Origin: an uncultured Phocaeicola sp.
Lineage (GTDB): Bacteria; Bacteroidota; Bacteroidia; Bacteroidales; Bacteroidaceae
Length of the DNA: 64,000 nt
Reading direction: 5' to 3'
NCBI GenBank assembly: GCA_944319745.1
Contig: CALUET010000013.1
Coordinates: 62,001-126,000 of the forward strand
Shown: piece after piece, positions 43,216 through 51,516 of the stretch
Layout of the letters: every line of letters starts with the position of its first letter
Position numbering within the stretch: the stretch's first letter is position 1
Made by a program: the position numbers and the translations under genes
Notes under the pieces: generated by a model
What the model saw: only the letters and a program-made list of their open reading frames with translations
Told to the model about the DNA's origin: nothing
The model's database searches: none

Positions 43216-44589
43216 ATGAGAAAGAACGTTGCAATCATATTGGCAGGTGGAATAGGCAGTCGTCTGGGACTCTCTACGCCGAAACAGTTTTTCAAAGTCG
43301 CCGGGAAGATGGTTGTAGAACATACCATTGATGTATTCGAAAGAAATGCGTCTATCCATGAAATCGCAATCGTGTCAAATCCGTTTTATATCGCCGAATT
43401 TGAAAACCTGATACTCAAAAACGGCTGGAAGAAAGTAAAGAAAATACTGAAAGGCGGCAAAGAGCGATACGAATCAAGCCTGTCGGCCATTGCGGCCTAC
43501 GGCGCGGAAGCGAACATAAACCTGATATTTCACGATGCCGTACGCCCTTTGGTCAGCCAAAGAATCGTCAATGATGTTGTCAATGCCCTGGAATCATACA
43601 ATGCAATAGACGTGGCTCTTCCTTCAGCCGACACAATCATAGAAGTGAAAGGCGATTTTATCCGGGAAATACCCGACCGCTCATCCTTGAAACGCGGGCA
43701 AACCCCGCAGGCATTCTCCCTCGAAATCATACGGGAAGCATACGAAATAGCTCTCAAAGATCCGGATTTTAAAGTCACGGACGACTGCGGAGTGGTGAAA
43801 AAATATCTCCCCGATGTCCCTATTTACGTAGTACAAGGCGAGGAAAGCAACATGAAACTTACCTATAAGGAAGACACTTATCTGCTTGATAAATTCTTTC
43901 AGTTGCGTAAAAGCGACCTTTCCGGCGAAGTAATAGACCTCAATACATTAAGAAACAAAACTGCCGTTATTTTCGGAGGGAGCTATGGAATCGGCGCAGA
44001 AATTGCCCACAGGCTGAACGATGCCGGCGTTAATGTATACAACTTCTCCCGCAGCCTCAACCACACAGATGTGGGAGACCGTCAGGCTATCTCGGCAGCA
44101 CTCAGGGAAGTGCACGAGAAGGAGAAACACATAGATTACATTATCAACACTGCAGGAAAACTGGATAAGGAACCGTTGATGGCAACGACTTATGAAACCA
44201 TCGTCGAAACAGTACAGACCAACTACATGGGAACAGTCAACGTTTCGCTGGAAGCTTATCCGTACCTGAAGGAAAGCAAAGGGAAATTATTGTTTTTTAC
44301 CTCCAGTTCCTATACACGCGGAAGAGCATTCTACAGCATCTATTCTTCCACAAAAGCGGCCATTGTCAACTTTGTTCAGGCCATTGCACAGGAATGGGAA
44401 GGCACGGGCATCTGCGTAAACTGCATCAATCCGGAACGAACAAAGACGCCCATGAGAGTACGCAATTTCGGGAACGAACCGGAAGATACTCTTCTTTCTG
44501 CAGAGGAAGTAGCCCAAGCAACGTTGAAAGTGCTGGTTTCCGATTATACCGGTCAAGTAATCGATGTCAAGAAAAAACATTATGAATAA
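43216..44589 (+). CDS. Bifunctional ribulose-5-phosphate reductase / CDP-ribitol pyrophosphorylase
   Basis: A 457-residue fusion. Residues 1-235 are an IspD/TarI-type cytidylyltransferase with IILAGGIGSRLGLSTPKQFFKVAGK, HDAVRPLV and RGQTPQAFS. Residues 240-457 are a short-chain dehydrogenase with the NAD(P) loop GGSYGIGAEIAHRL and catalytic Ser and YSIYSSTKAA (Tyr-x3-Lys). The same domain order and length are known from Haemophilus influenzae Bcs1/Acs1, which makes CDP-ribitol from ribulose 5-phosphate and CTP. A LicD-family gene overlaps its stop by eight bases, which fits a pathway that makes and then transfers ribitol phosphate. A methylerythritol-pathway IspD role is unlikely given the fused reductase. 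Confidence 0.88.
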   Translation: MRKNVAIILAGGIGSRLGLSTPKQFFKVAGKMVVEHTIDVFERNASIHEIAIVSNPFYIAEFENLILKNGWKKVKKILKGGKERYESSLSAIAAYGAEANINLIFHDAVRPLVSQRIVNDVVNALESYNAIDVALPSADTIIEVKGDFIREIPDRSSLKRGQTPQAFSLEIIREAYEIALKDPDFKVTDDCGVVKKYLPDVPIYVVQGEESNMKLTYKEDTYLLDKFFQLRKSDLSGEVIDLNTLRNKTAVIFGGSYGIGAEIAHRLNDAGVNVYNFSRSLNHTDVGDRQAISAALREVHEKEKHIDYIINTAGKLDKEPLMATTYETIVETVQTNYMGTVNVSLEAYPYLKESKGKLLFFTSSSYTRGRAFYSIYSSTKAAIVNFVQAIAQEWEGTGICVNCINPERTKTPMRVRNFGNEPEDTLLSAEEVAQATLKVLVSDYTGQVIDVKKKHYE

Positions 44590-45394
44590 TCTTTTTCTCG
44601 AAGAATACAAAAAAAAGAATCTGAGAACCTGCCAATTAAAGCAGTTGACCATTCTGGAAGAAATCGATCGGATTTGTAAACGACACGACATTCCATATTG
44701 GTTAGACGGAGGAACGCTCCTGGGGGCCGTGCGCCATCAGGGATTTATCCCCTGGGACGATGACATAGACATCGCCATGCGCGCCAAAGACTTGCAGCGC
44801 TTCATCCGAATCGCTCCGGCAGAATTAAGCAACGAGCTTTTTCTCCAGACACCGGAAAGCGATCCAAGCCACAGAGAGCCGATTATCAAGATACGAAACC
44901 TCAACTCCCTATATATCGAAAGCGGCGATGATTTCAGCGAAACGTACCAGAAAGGGTTATTCGTCGACATTTTTCCTTTCGTCGATTATCCGGACATTCC
45001 CCGGTCATGGGTTAAACATTTGGCCAAAGGCATCTCCGTGAGTTATTCCGTGCTCCACAAAGCACATTACTATTCGCCCAGAGCTTTTGCCGAATTTTTC
45101 TGGTTCGGATTTAAATATGCCGCCTGCCGAACAATATGGAATATCCTTTCTTTCATACGTCCCAAGAAGACGTTTATCTCAAACATCCCGATCAACAACG
45201 GATACGGCATCATGCATCGAAAAGATTCTCTCTTTCCATTGGGTGAAATCGCCTTCGAAGGAAAAATGTTTTCCGCGCCCTGTAATCCGGACAAATACCT
45301 GAAAGATCTTTATAAGAACTACATGAACATTCCCCCGGAAGACAAGAGAAAAATACATGCCGTATATATTCATCCGGAATTAATCAAACGCTAA
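44582..45394 (+). CDS. LicD/fukutin-family phosphotransferase
   Basis: A 270-residue LicD-family protein with the nucleotidyltransferase-fold core YWLDGGTLLGAVRHQGFIPWDDDIDIAM, whose acidic residues bind metal. LicD enzymes move phosphocholine from CDP-choline onto glycans, and the related eukaryotic FKTN/FKRP transfer ribitol phosphate from CDP-ribitol. Because the gene overlaps a CDP-ribitol synthase and no choline kinase or CDP-choline gene is nearby, ribitol-phosphate transfer is the better guess. The start at 44582 (MNNLFLEEYKKKN) is chosen over 44564 because it keeps the overlap to eight bases. Confidence 0.88.
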   Translation: MNNLFLEEYKKKNLRTCQLKQLTILEEIDRICKRHDIPYWLDGGTLLGAVRHQGFIPWDDDIDIAMRAKDLQRFIRIAPAELSNELFLQTPESDPSHREPIIKIRNLNSLYIESGDDFSETYQKGLFVDIFPFVDYPDIPRSWVKHLAKGISVSYSVLHKAHYYSPRAFAEFFWFGFKYAACRTIWNILSFIRPKKTFISNIPINNGYGIMHRKDSLFPLGEIAFEGKMFSAPCNPDKYLKDLYKNYMNIPPEDKRKIHAVYIHPELIKR

Positions 45395-45398
45395 AGCC

Positions 45399-46415
45399 AT
45401 GAAGCCCGCACTTGTAGATGTTTCTGTCCTGATTTTGTTCTTCAACCGTCCCAATCAACTGCGTCAAGTATTCGGACAGGTAAAAGAAGCACGCCCCTCA
45501 CGTTTGTTCCTATATCAGGACGGACCGAGAGACGAACGGGATTTACCTGGCATAGAGACCTGCAGGCGGATTACGGAAGAAATCGATTGGGAATGTGAAG
45601 TACACCGCAACTACCAGCAGAACAACAGCGGCTGCGACCCTTCCAATTACCTTGCACAGAAATGGGCATTCTCACTTACCGACAAATGCATCGTCTTCGA
45701 AGACGACAGCATCCCGTCCGTTAGTTTCTTTCGCTTCTGTAAAGAGATGCTCGACCGCTACGAAAACGATACCCGCATCAGCATGATTGCCGGTTTCAAT
45801 AACGAAGAAATTACCAAAGACGTGGCAAGCGATTATTTCTTTGCCTCCACCTTTTCCATTTGGGGATGGGCCAGCTGGCGCAGAGTAATCGACCTTTGGG
45901 ATGAAACATACGCATTCCTTAACGACAAGCCATCGCTGTTTTTATTAAAGAACCTGATAAACGAACGGAAATACAGGCGCGATTTCCTCCCAATGTGCCG
46001 TTCGCATCACGAAAGCGGAAAGGCGTTTTACGAAACAATTTTCCAAGCTTCGATCTTCCTAAACTCGGGATTGAGCATTGTCCCCGCAAAGAATATGATA
46101 ACCAATCTCGGTGCAACGGACTCTTCAACCCATTTCTCCGGTACAATCCGCACCATGCCGCGCGAATACCGCCGCATATTCACGATGAAACGTTACGAAA
46201 TGGATTTTCCCATACGCCATCCCCGTTATGTCATCGAGCACACGCTTTATAAAAACAGGGTATATCGGATTATGGGGTGGCGCCATCCGCTCATAAAAAT
46301 ATGCCGTTCCTTCGAGGAACTCCTGCTGAACCTGCGCTACGGAAATTTCAAAACCATAGGGAAAGCTATCGGGAACCGTATCAGAATATGGGCAGGAAAG
46401 AGACAATACCGGTAA
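45399..46415 (+). CDS. GT-A fold glycosyltransferase (HlpA-like)
   Basis: A 338-residue protein with VSVLILFFNRPNQLRQVFGQVKEARPSRLFLYQDGPR at the N-terminus and CIVFEDDSIPSVSFF carrying the acidic metal site. This form is usually annotated as a nucleotide-diphospho-sugar transferase or haemolytic protein HlpA-like. FSIWGWASWRR is a conserved late block of this group. It begins four bases after licD. Specific sugars cannot be predicted. Confidence 0.82.
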   Translation: MKPALVDVSVLILFFNRPNQLRQVFGQVKEARPSRLFLYQDGPRDERDLPGIETCRRITEEIDWECEVHRNYQQNNSGCDPSNYLAQKWAFSLTDKCIVFEDDSIPSVSFFRFCKEMLDRYENDTRISMIAGFNNEEITKDVASDYFFASTFSIWGWASWRRVIDLWDETYAFLNDKPSLFLLKNLINERKYRRDFLPMCRSHHESGKAFYETIFQASIFLNSGLSIVPAKNMITNLGATDSSTHFSGTIRTMPREYRRIFTMKRYEMDFPIRHPRYVIEHTLYKNRVYRIMGWRHPLIKICRSFEELLLNLRYGNFKTIGKAIGNRIRIWAGKRQYR

Positions 46416-46477
46416 TTTCCCAAAAGAAAAAAACGAATTAAAACAAAGAATCAACTGCCAAAAGAAGAAAAAAACGT

Positions 46478-46485
46478 AACTTTAC
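46478..46485 (+). promoter_or_regulatory. Weak -7-like box before the GT4 gene
   Basis: TAACTTTA differs from TAnnTTTG only in its last base and lies 18 bases before the GT4 start, in an 88-base gap within the cluster. Confidence 0.3.
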
Positions 46486-46503
46486 AAAAACTTTTACCCG
46501 AGC

Positions 46504-47766
46504 ATGAGAGTATTGATGATCAACACTTCCGAACGGATAGGAGGTGCGGCTATTGCAGCCAACCGGCTTATGGAAGCACTAAAAGACAACGGAATAAAAG
46601 CCAAAATGTTAGTGCGAGACAAACAAACCGATAATGTAACAGTCGTAGCCTTACGAAAGTCGTGGCTGAGAATCTGGCAATTCGTATGGGAAAGAATCGT
46701 AATATGGCGCGAAAACCGGTTTAAGAAACACAACCTTTTTGCCGTAGATATTGCCAATACGGGCACAGACATCACATTATTGCCCGAGTTCAAGCAAGCG
46801 GATGTTATCCACCTGCATTGGATAAACCAGGGAATGCTCTCGCTGAAGAACCTGCAACAAATATTCAACTCTAACAAACCTATCGTCTGGACACTTCACG
46901 ATATGTGGCCGATTACCGGCATCTGCCACTATGCAAACGACTGTACCCGCTATACAACTCAATGTTTCAGTTGCCCGTTGCTGTATAAAAGTTTTCAAAA
47001 AGATTTATCTTATCGTACCTTTAGAAAGAAACAACTTCTTTATAAGAATGCAAACATCACATTCGTGGCCTGCAGTCAATGGTTGGAAAATCTGGCACGA
47101 CAAAGCGCACTAATGAAGGGACAGGAGATTACCAATATCCCCAATCCCATCAAAACAAACTTATTCCGCCCGCAAAACAAGGCTTTCACCCGCCGGAAAC
47201 TTAACCTTCCGACCGATAAAAAACTGCTGCTTTTCAGTTCCGTGAAAATCACGGATAAACGAAAAGGCATAAGCTACCTGATCGAAGCCTGTAAAATCTT
47301 GAAAGAGACACACCCCGAGTTTTGCAACGACTTAGGCATTATCATCGTAGGAAAAGAGTCGCAACAGTACAAAGACTTCTTCCCCTTTCCCATCTTTTGC
47401 ATAGACTATACCAGCAACGAACATGCACTGGTTGATCTGTACAACGCGGCCGATGTTTTTGTCAGCCCTTCCATTCAGGACAATTTACCCAATACGATAG
47501 TAGAAGCCATGTCATGCGGTATACCCTGCATCGGCTTCAATACCGGAGGAATCCCGCAAATGATCGACCATTTGCATAACGGTTATGTGGCACAGCACAA
47601 ATCATCTGAAGATTTGGCCAACGGCATTTACTGGTCTCTTGCCGAAAGCAACTATAAAACATTAAGCGAAGAAGCACGGAGAAAAGCAGTCGGCACATAT
47701 TCCGAAGGCACCATTGCCATGAAATATATCCGCATTTACAATCAAATAACAGGGAATTATGCGTAA
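46504..47766 (+). CDS. GT4-family glycosyltransferase
   Basis: A 420-residue retaining glycosyltransferase with the GT-B fold. The N-terminal MRVLMINTSERIGGAAIAANRL is the acceptor-domain loop and VFVSPSIQDNLPNTIVEAMSCGIPCIGFNTGGIPQMI contains the E-x7-E motif that binds the sugar nucleotide. A cysteine-rich stretch (CHYANDCTRYTTQCFSCPLLY, about 140-160) is typical of Bacteroides colanic-acid-like GT4 enzymes. It overlaps the next gene by eight bases. Confidence 0.93.
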   Translation: MRVLMINTSERIGGAAIAANRLMEALKDNGIKAKMLVRDKQTDNVTVVALRKSWLRIWQFVWERIVIWRENRFKKHNLFAVDIANTGTDITLLPEFKQADVIHLHWINQGMLSLKNLQQIFNSNKPIVWTLHDMWPITGICHYANDCTRYTTQCFSCPLLYKSFQKDLSYRTFRKKQLLYKNANITFVACSQWLENLARQSALMKGQEITNIPNPIKTNLFRPQNKAFTRRKLNLPTDKKLLLFSSVKITDKRKGISYLIEACKILKETHPEFCNDLGIIIVGKESQQYKDFFPFPIFCIDYTSNEHALVDLYNAADVFVSPSIQDNLPNTIVEAMSCGIPCIGFNTGGIPQMIDHLHNGYVAQHKSSEDLANGIYWSLAESNYKTLSEEARRKAVGTYSEGTIAMKYIRIYNQITGNYA

Positions 47767-48511
47767 TCCACACCGACTACATCCAAAATTCTCTATCATC
47801 ACCATAACGTATAACGCCGGGAATGTTCTGGAAGATACGATTCAAAGTGTTATAACGCAGACGTATAAAAACATAGAATATATCATCGTTGATGGAAAAT
47901 CAAACGATAATACCCTTTCTATCATCGAACAATATAAAAATCACATCACCACAATCATAAGTGAACCCGACAACGGGCTGTACGATGCAATGAATAAAGG
48001 CTTGCGACTGGCCACGGGAGACTACTTGTGTTTTCTGAATGCAGGCGATGAATTGCACGAGGATGATACCTTACAACAGATGGTCCATTCGCTTACGGAA
48101 GCGGAACTTCCCGATGTCATATACGGTGAAACAGCGATAGTCGACGCGGAAGAACATTTCCTACACATGCGCCGTCTGTCTCCTCCCGAGAATCTTTCTT
48201 GGAAAAGTTTCCGGAACGGGATGCTGGTATGTCACCAGGCTTTTTTCGCAAAACGGGAACTGGCTCCGGAGTATGACCTGCGTTATCGTTTTTCAGCCGA
48301 CTTCGACTGGTGCATCCGCGTCATGAAAAGAAGCAAAACATTGCATCATTCTCATCTGATCCTCATCGACTACCTGAACGAAGGACTAACTACCCGTAAC
48401 CATTGGGCCTCACTTTTTGAGCGGTTCTCTATCATGTGCAAATATTACGGATGCCTTCCGACAATTATCCGCCACATCGGGTTCCTGTTCCGATCGATAA
48501 CAAAACCATAA
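47759..48511 (+). CDS. GT2-family glycosyltransferase (WcaA-like)
   Basis: A 250-residue GT-A enzyme: KFSIITITYNAGNVLEDTIQSVITQTYKNIEYIIVDGKSNDNT followed by EPDNGLYDAMNKGLRLATGDYLCFLNAGDEL, the usual signature of short Bacteroidetes GT2 enzymes acting on exopolysaccharide repeats. ADFDWCIRVMKR is the likely acceptor-site strand. It overlaps the GT4 gene and is followed after 11 bases by the GH38 gene. Confidence 0.93.
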   Translation: MRNPHRLHPKFSIITITYNAGNVLEDTIQSVITQTYKNIEYIIVDGKSNDNTLSIIEQYKNHITTIISEPDNGLYDAMNKGLRLATGDYLCFLNAGDELHEDDTLQQMVHSLTEAELPDVIYGETAIVDAEEHFLHMRRLSPPENLSWKSFRNGMLVCHQAFFAKRELAPEYDLRYRFSADFDWCIRVMKRSKTLHHSHLILIDYLNEGLTTRNHWASLFERFSIMCKYYGCLPTIIRHIGFLFRSITKP

Positions 48512-48522
48512 ATTATAATAAC

Positions 48523-51429
48523 ATGAAACTACGAACATTTCTATTTCTAACCGCAATCATTTCGATAAGCAACTTATCGGAATACTGCCATGCCGACACT
48601 GTCGGGATAAAAACATCCATTCCTCCCGCGGTGTATAAATCAGAAAACGGGCCGACACAACGCGTATGGATAAGTCTTTCCTGTGAAAAAAGCCCGGGAG
48701 AGGCTAAAGTATGTTTAGGAGATTCCCAAAAAACGATACAACTCACAGAGGGAGAGAACAGCTTCTTTATCGATATTCCCGCAGTTGAAACAGAAAAAGC
48801 ACTGCAGCTAACCATAAAAGGGAGCCATTCTTTCTCCGCATCAAAGGAAGTCATTGTGACCCCTGTTCGCCACTGGCAGATGAATTTGGTGCAACATACA
48901 CATACAGACATCGGCTATACACGCTCACAGATGGAAATCCTGGCAGAACATCTTCGCTATATAGATTATGCTTTGGACTATTGTGATGCGACGGACAACT
49001 ACCCGGAGGAAGCAAAATTTCGTTGGACATGCGAAGTTTCATGGCCGGTAAACGAATACTTGAAGAACCGTCCCGAAAAACAAATATCCCGTCTTAAACA
49101 ACGTGTAAAAGAAGGAAGAATCGAATTGGCCGCAATGTATCTAAACTTCGACGAGCTTCCTGACGAACAAACACTGGCAGCTTCTCTGGCACCTCTCAAG
49201 CAATTCAAAGAAGAAGAACTGCCTACAGAAGTTGCCATGCAGGATGATGTTAACGGAATCGGCTGGTGCTTCAGCGAGTTTTTCCCCGATGCAGGCATCA
49301 AATACCTGAATATGGGAACTCACGGGCACCGCGCGTTAATCTGCTTCGACAAGCCCACTGTATTCTGGTGGCAGTCGCCTTCCGGGAAAAAGATACTGGC
49401 ATATCGGGCCGAACATTATAACCAGGGAAACTTCTTCGGCATACAGAATACCGAAGACTTCGCCTCCTTCGAGAAGAATGTATTAAATTATTTGGATCAG
49501 TTGGCCGCAAAAGATTATCCCTACGACATCTGCGTGGCACAACATTCCGGATATTTTACAGACAACGCACCTCCTTCAACCAAAAGCTGTGAGATGGTGA
49601 AACGCTGGAATGAAAAGTATGAATGGCCTAAATTACGAACAGCCGTTGTTTCGGAATTCTTCAAAACCATAGAAAAAGATTATGCCGACCGCATACAAAC
49701 AATACGAGGAGCCTGGCCGGACTGGTGGACAGACGGCTTTGCTTCCGGCGCACGGGAAGCGGCAATATCCCGCATCACTCATTCAAACATCATCGCCAAT
49801 CAGGCCGGACTTGCTTTTGCTAAAATATTAGGTTCCGATCTTCCACAAGACGTGAACCGGAAAATCGATGAAATAAACGACGCCCTGTTGTTTTATGATG
49901 AGCACACATTCGGACACAGCGAGAGTGTTCGCAACCCATACGGGCTGGAGACTTGGGAACAACGCTCCCTGAAACAATCGTATGCGTGGGAAGCTTACCG
50001 CCATACCAGCCTTTTGGGCGAAACCGTCATGGGGCAGCTTCAAGAATTTATTCCACGAAACAGCGTACCGACCATTACGGTCTTTAATGCACTCAACTGG
50101 CCGTATAAAGGCATAACAAAGGTATATATCGACCATCAACTGCTGCCGATAGATAAAGATTTCGAAATCGTTGACGCACATGGAAACGTTGTTCCGGCAC
50201 AAGCCGGGGAAAGCCGTTCTGACGGGACGTATTGGTATCTGCATGTCAACGATGTTCCGGCGTTGGGATTCTGGCAGTATTACATTCACGTAAAAGATAA
50301 ACCGGCTAAACAAAAAACCACATCCGAAACAATTCCCGACACACATGTTGAAAACACATGGTATTCCATCGACTTTAACATCGAAAAAGGTACGATAGAA
50401 AAACTCATCGACAAGGAACTGAATTGCCAGCTGCTGACAGAAAACGCCGAATGGGAAATGGGTGAATTTATCTATGAAACGGCCGACAGCCGCCATCCGA
50501 TGGAACAATACCGCGCGCCACAGTTTACACGCCGACGCCCGGAAAAGATCCGGTTTGAGCGATATGAGAAAGGAAACATATGGGACACTTACCGATTCAG
50601 AGGCGAGACCGTGGCCGGAAGAGAGGCAAACAATCTGATGATAGAGTACCGCATTTACAACACAGAAAAGAAAATCGAAGTGGTTTACCGCCTAAAAAAG
50701 AAAGCAATCACCGATCCGGAAGCTGTATACATTGCCTTCCCTTATGAGGTGGAACAAGGAAAAATTTTCCTGGATGTACCGGGAGGCACCATAGAAGCCG
50801 GAGTCGACCAGATAAAAGGCTCGTCGAACGACTGGTACACCGTGCAGAACTTTGCTACGGCACGCAACGACAAGATGCAGATTATTACCGGGAGCCAGGA
50901 GATTCCCCTGATGCAATTTGGTGCAATCAACACCGGACGATACCAGGCCGGAGCCGTTCCCCAAAGCACAAACATGTATTCCTGGCCTATGAACAACTAC
51001 TGGGTTACCAATTTCAATGCCGACCAAATGGGTGAATTGCAATGGAGTTATTTCATAACTTCCACGGCCGACAACTCTACCCAATACGCCACACGATTTG
51101 CATGGACAAACCGTATCCCGTTACTCACGCGGGTACTTCCTGCCGGAGAAGAGCCGGGACCGCACACCGTAGCAGGAACTTCTTTACTGAACATCGAAGC
51201 GGATAATCTTTTATTGGTGAGCATGAAACCTGTAGAAGGCGAAAATGCAATCTTGCTTCAACTGCGCGAGATAGGAGGAAAGGAAACGAAATTCTCCGCA
51301 GAATCCAACAATGTTCGGATAACAAAAGCAACCGTATGCGATGCCACAGGGACGCCCATTTCCAAAGAGAAAAACATTTCATTCAAACCCTGGGAAAATA
51401 AATTCATAAAACTGAGCTGGAAAGAATAA
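48523..51429 (+). CDS. GH38-family alpha-mannosidase-like enzyme, secreted
   Basis: A 968-residue protein with a signal peptide (MKLRTFLFLTAIISISNLSEYCHA). Residues about 115-430 form the GH38 catalytic domain: QHTHTDIGYT supplies His and Asp zinc ligands, AMQDDVNGIGWCFSEFFPDAGIKY the catalytic-Asp region and FYDEHTFGHSE the last zinc-binding His region. The second half is the large GH38 C-terminal beta domain. Family members remove alpha-mannose from N-glycans or oligosaccharides. I use the ATG at 48523 because the upstream 29 codons overlap the GT2 gene and spoil the signal peptide. Its position as the last gene of a glycosyltransferase operon is unusual. A strong terminator follows. Confidence 0.88.
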   Translation: MKLRTFLFLTAIISISNLSEYCHADTVGIKTSIPPAVYKSENGPTQRVWISLSCEKSPGEAKVCLGDSQKTIQLTEGENSFFIDIPAVETEKALQLTIKGSHSFSASKEVIVTPVRHWQMNLVQHTHTDIGYTRSQMEILAEHLRYIDYALDYCDATDNYPEEAKFRWTCEVSWPVNEYLKNRPEKQISRLKQRVKEGRIELAAMYLNFDELPDEQTLAASLAPLKQFKEEELPTEVAMQDDVNGIGWCFSEFFPDAGIKYLNMGTHGHRALICFDKPTVFWWQSPSGKKILAYRAEHYNQGNFFGIQNTEDFASFEKNVLNYLDQLAAKDYPYDICVAQHSGYFTDNAPPSTKSCEMVKRWNEKYEWPKLRTAVVSEFFKTIEKDYADRIQTIRGAWPDWWTDGFASGAREAAISRITHSNIIANQAGLAFAKILGSDLPQDVNRKIDEINDALLFYDEHTFGHSESVRNPYGLETWEQRSLKQSYAWEAYRHTSLLGETVMGQLQEFIPRNSVPTITVFNALNWPYKGITKVYIDHQLLPIDKDFEIVDAHGNVVPAQAGESRSDGTYWYLHVNDVPALGFWQYYIHVKDKPAKQKTTSETIPDTHVENTWYSIDFNIEKGTIEKLIDKELNCQLLTENAEWEMGEFIYETADSRHPMEQYRAPQFTRRRPEKIRFERYEKGNIWDTYRFRGETVAGREANNLMIEYRIYNTEKKIEVVYRLKKKAITDPEAVYIAFPYEVEQGKIFLDVPGGTIEAGVDQIKGSSNDWYTVQNFATARNDKMQIITGSQEIPLMQFGAINTGRYQAGAVPQSTNMYSWPMNNYWVTNFNADQMGELQWSYFITSTADNSTQYATRFAWTNRIPLLTRVLPAGEEPGPHTVAGTSLLNIEADNLLLVSMKPVEGENAILLQLREIGGKETKFSAESNNVRITKATVCDATGTPISKEKNISFKPWENKFIKLSWKE

Positions 51430-51443
51430 ATACCCCACGAAAA

Positions 51444-51492
51444 AACGAGCCCGACGCTCCGTTGCTTTAACGGAAAGTCGGGCTCGTTTCGT
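51444..51492. terminator. Terminator after the GH38 gene
   Basis: AACGAGCCCGAC (51444-51455) and its exact complement (51477-51488) enclose a second small stem (CCGTT/AACGG) and are followed by TCGTTT. It lies between convergent genes and probably works both ways. Confidence 0.85.
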
Positions 51493-51516
51493 TTATAACG
51501 TCTTATTGTTTTAAGA

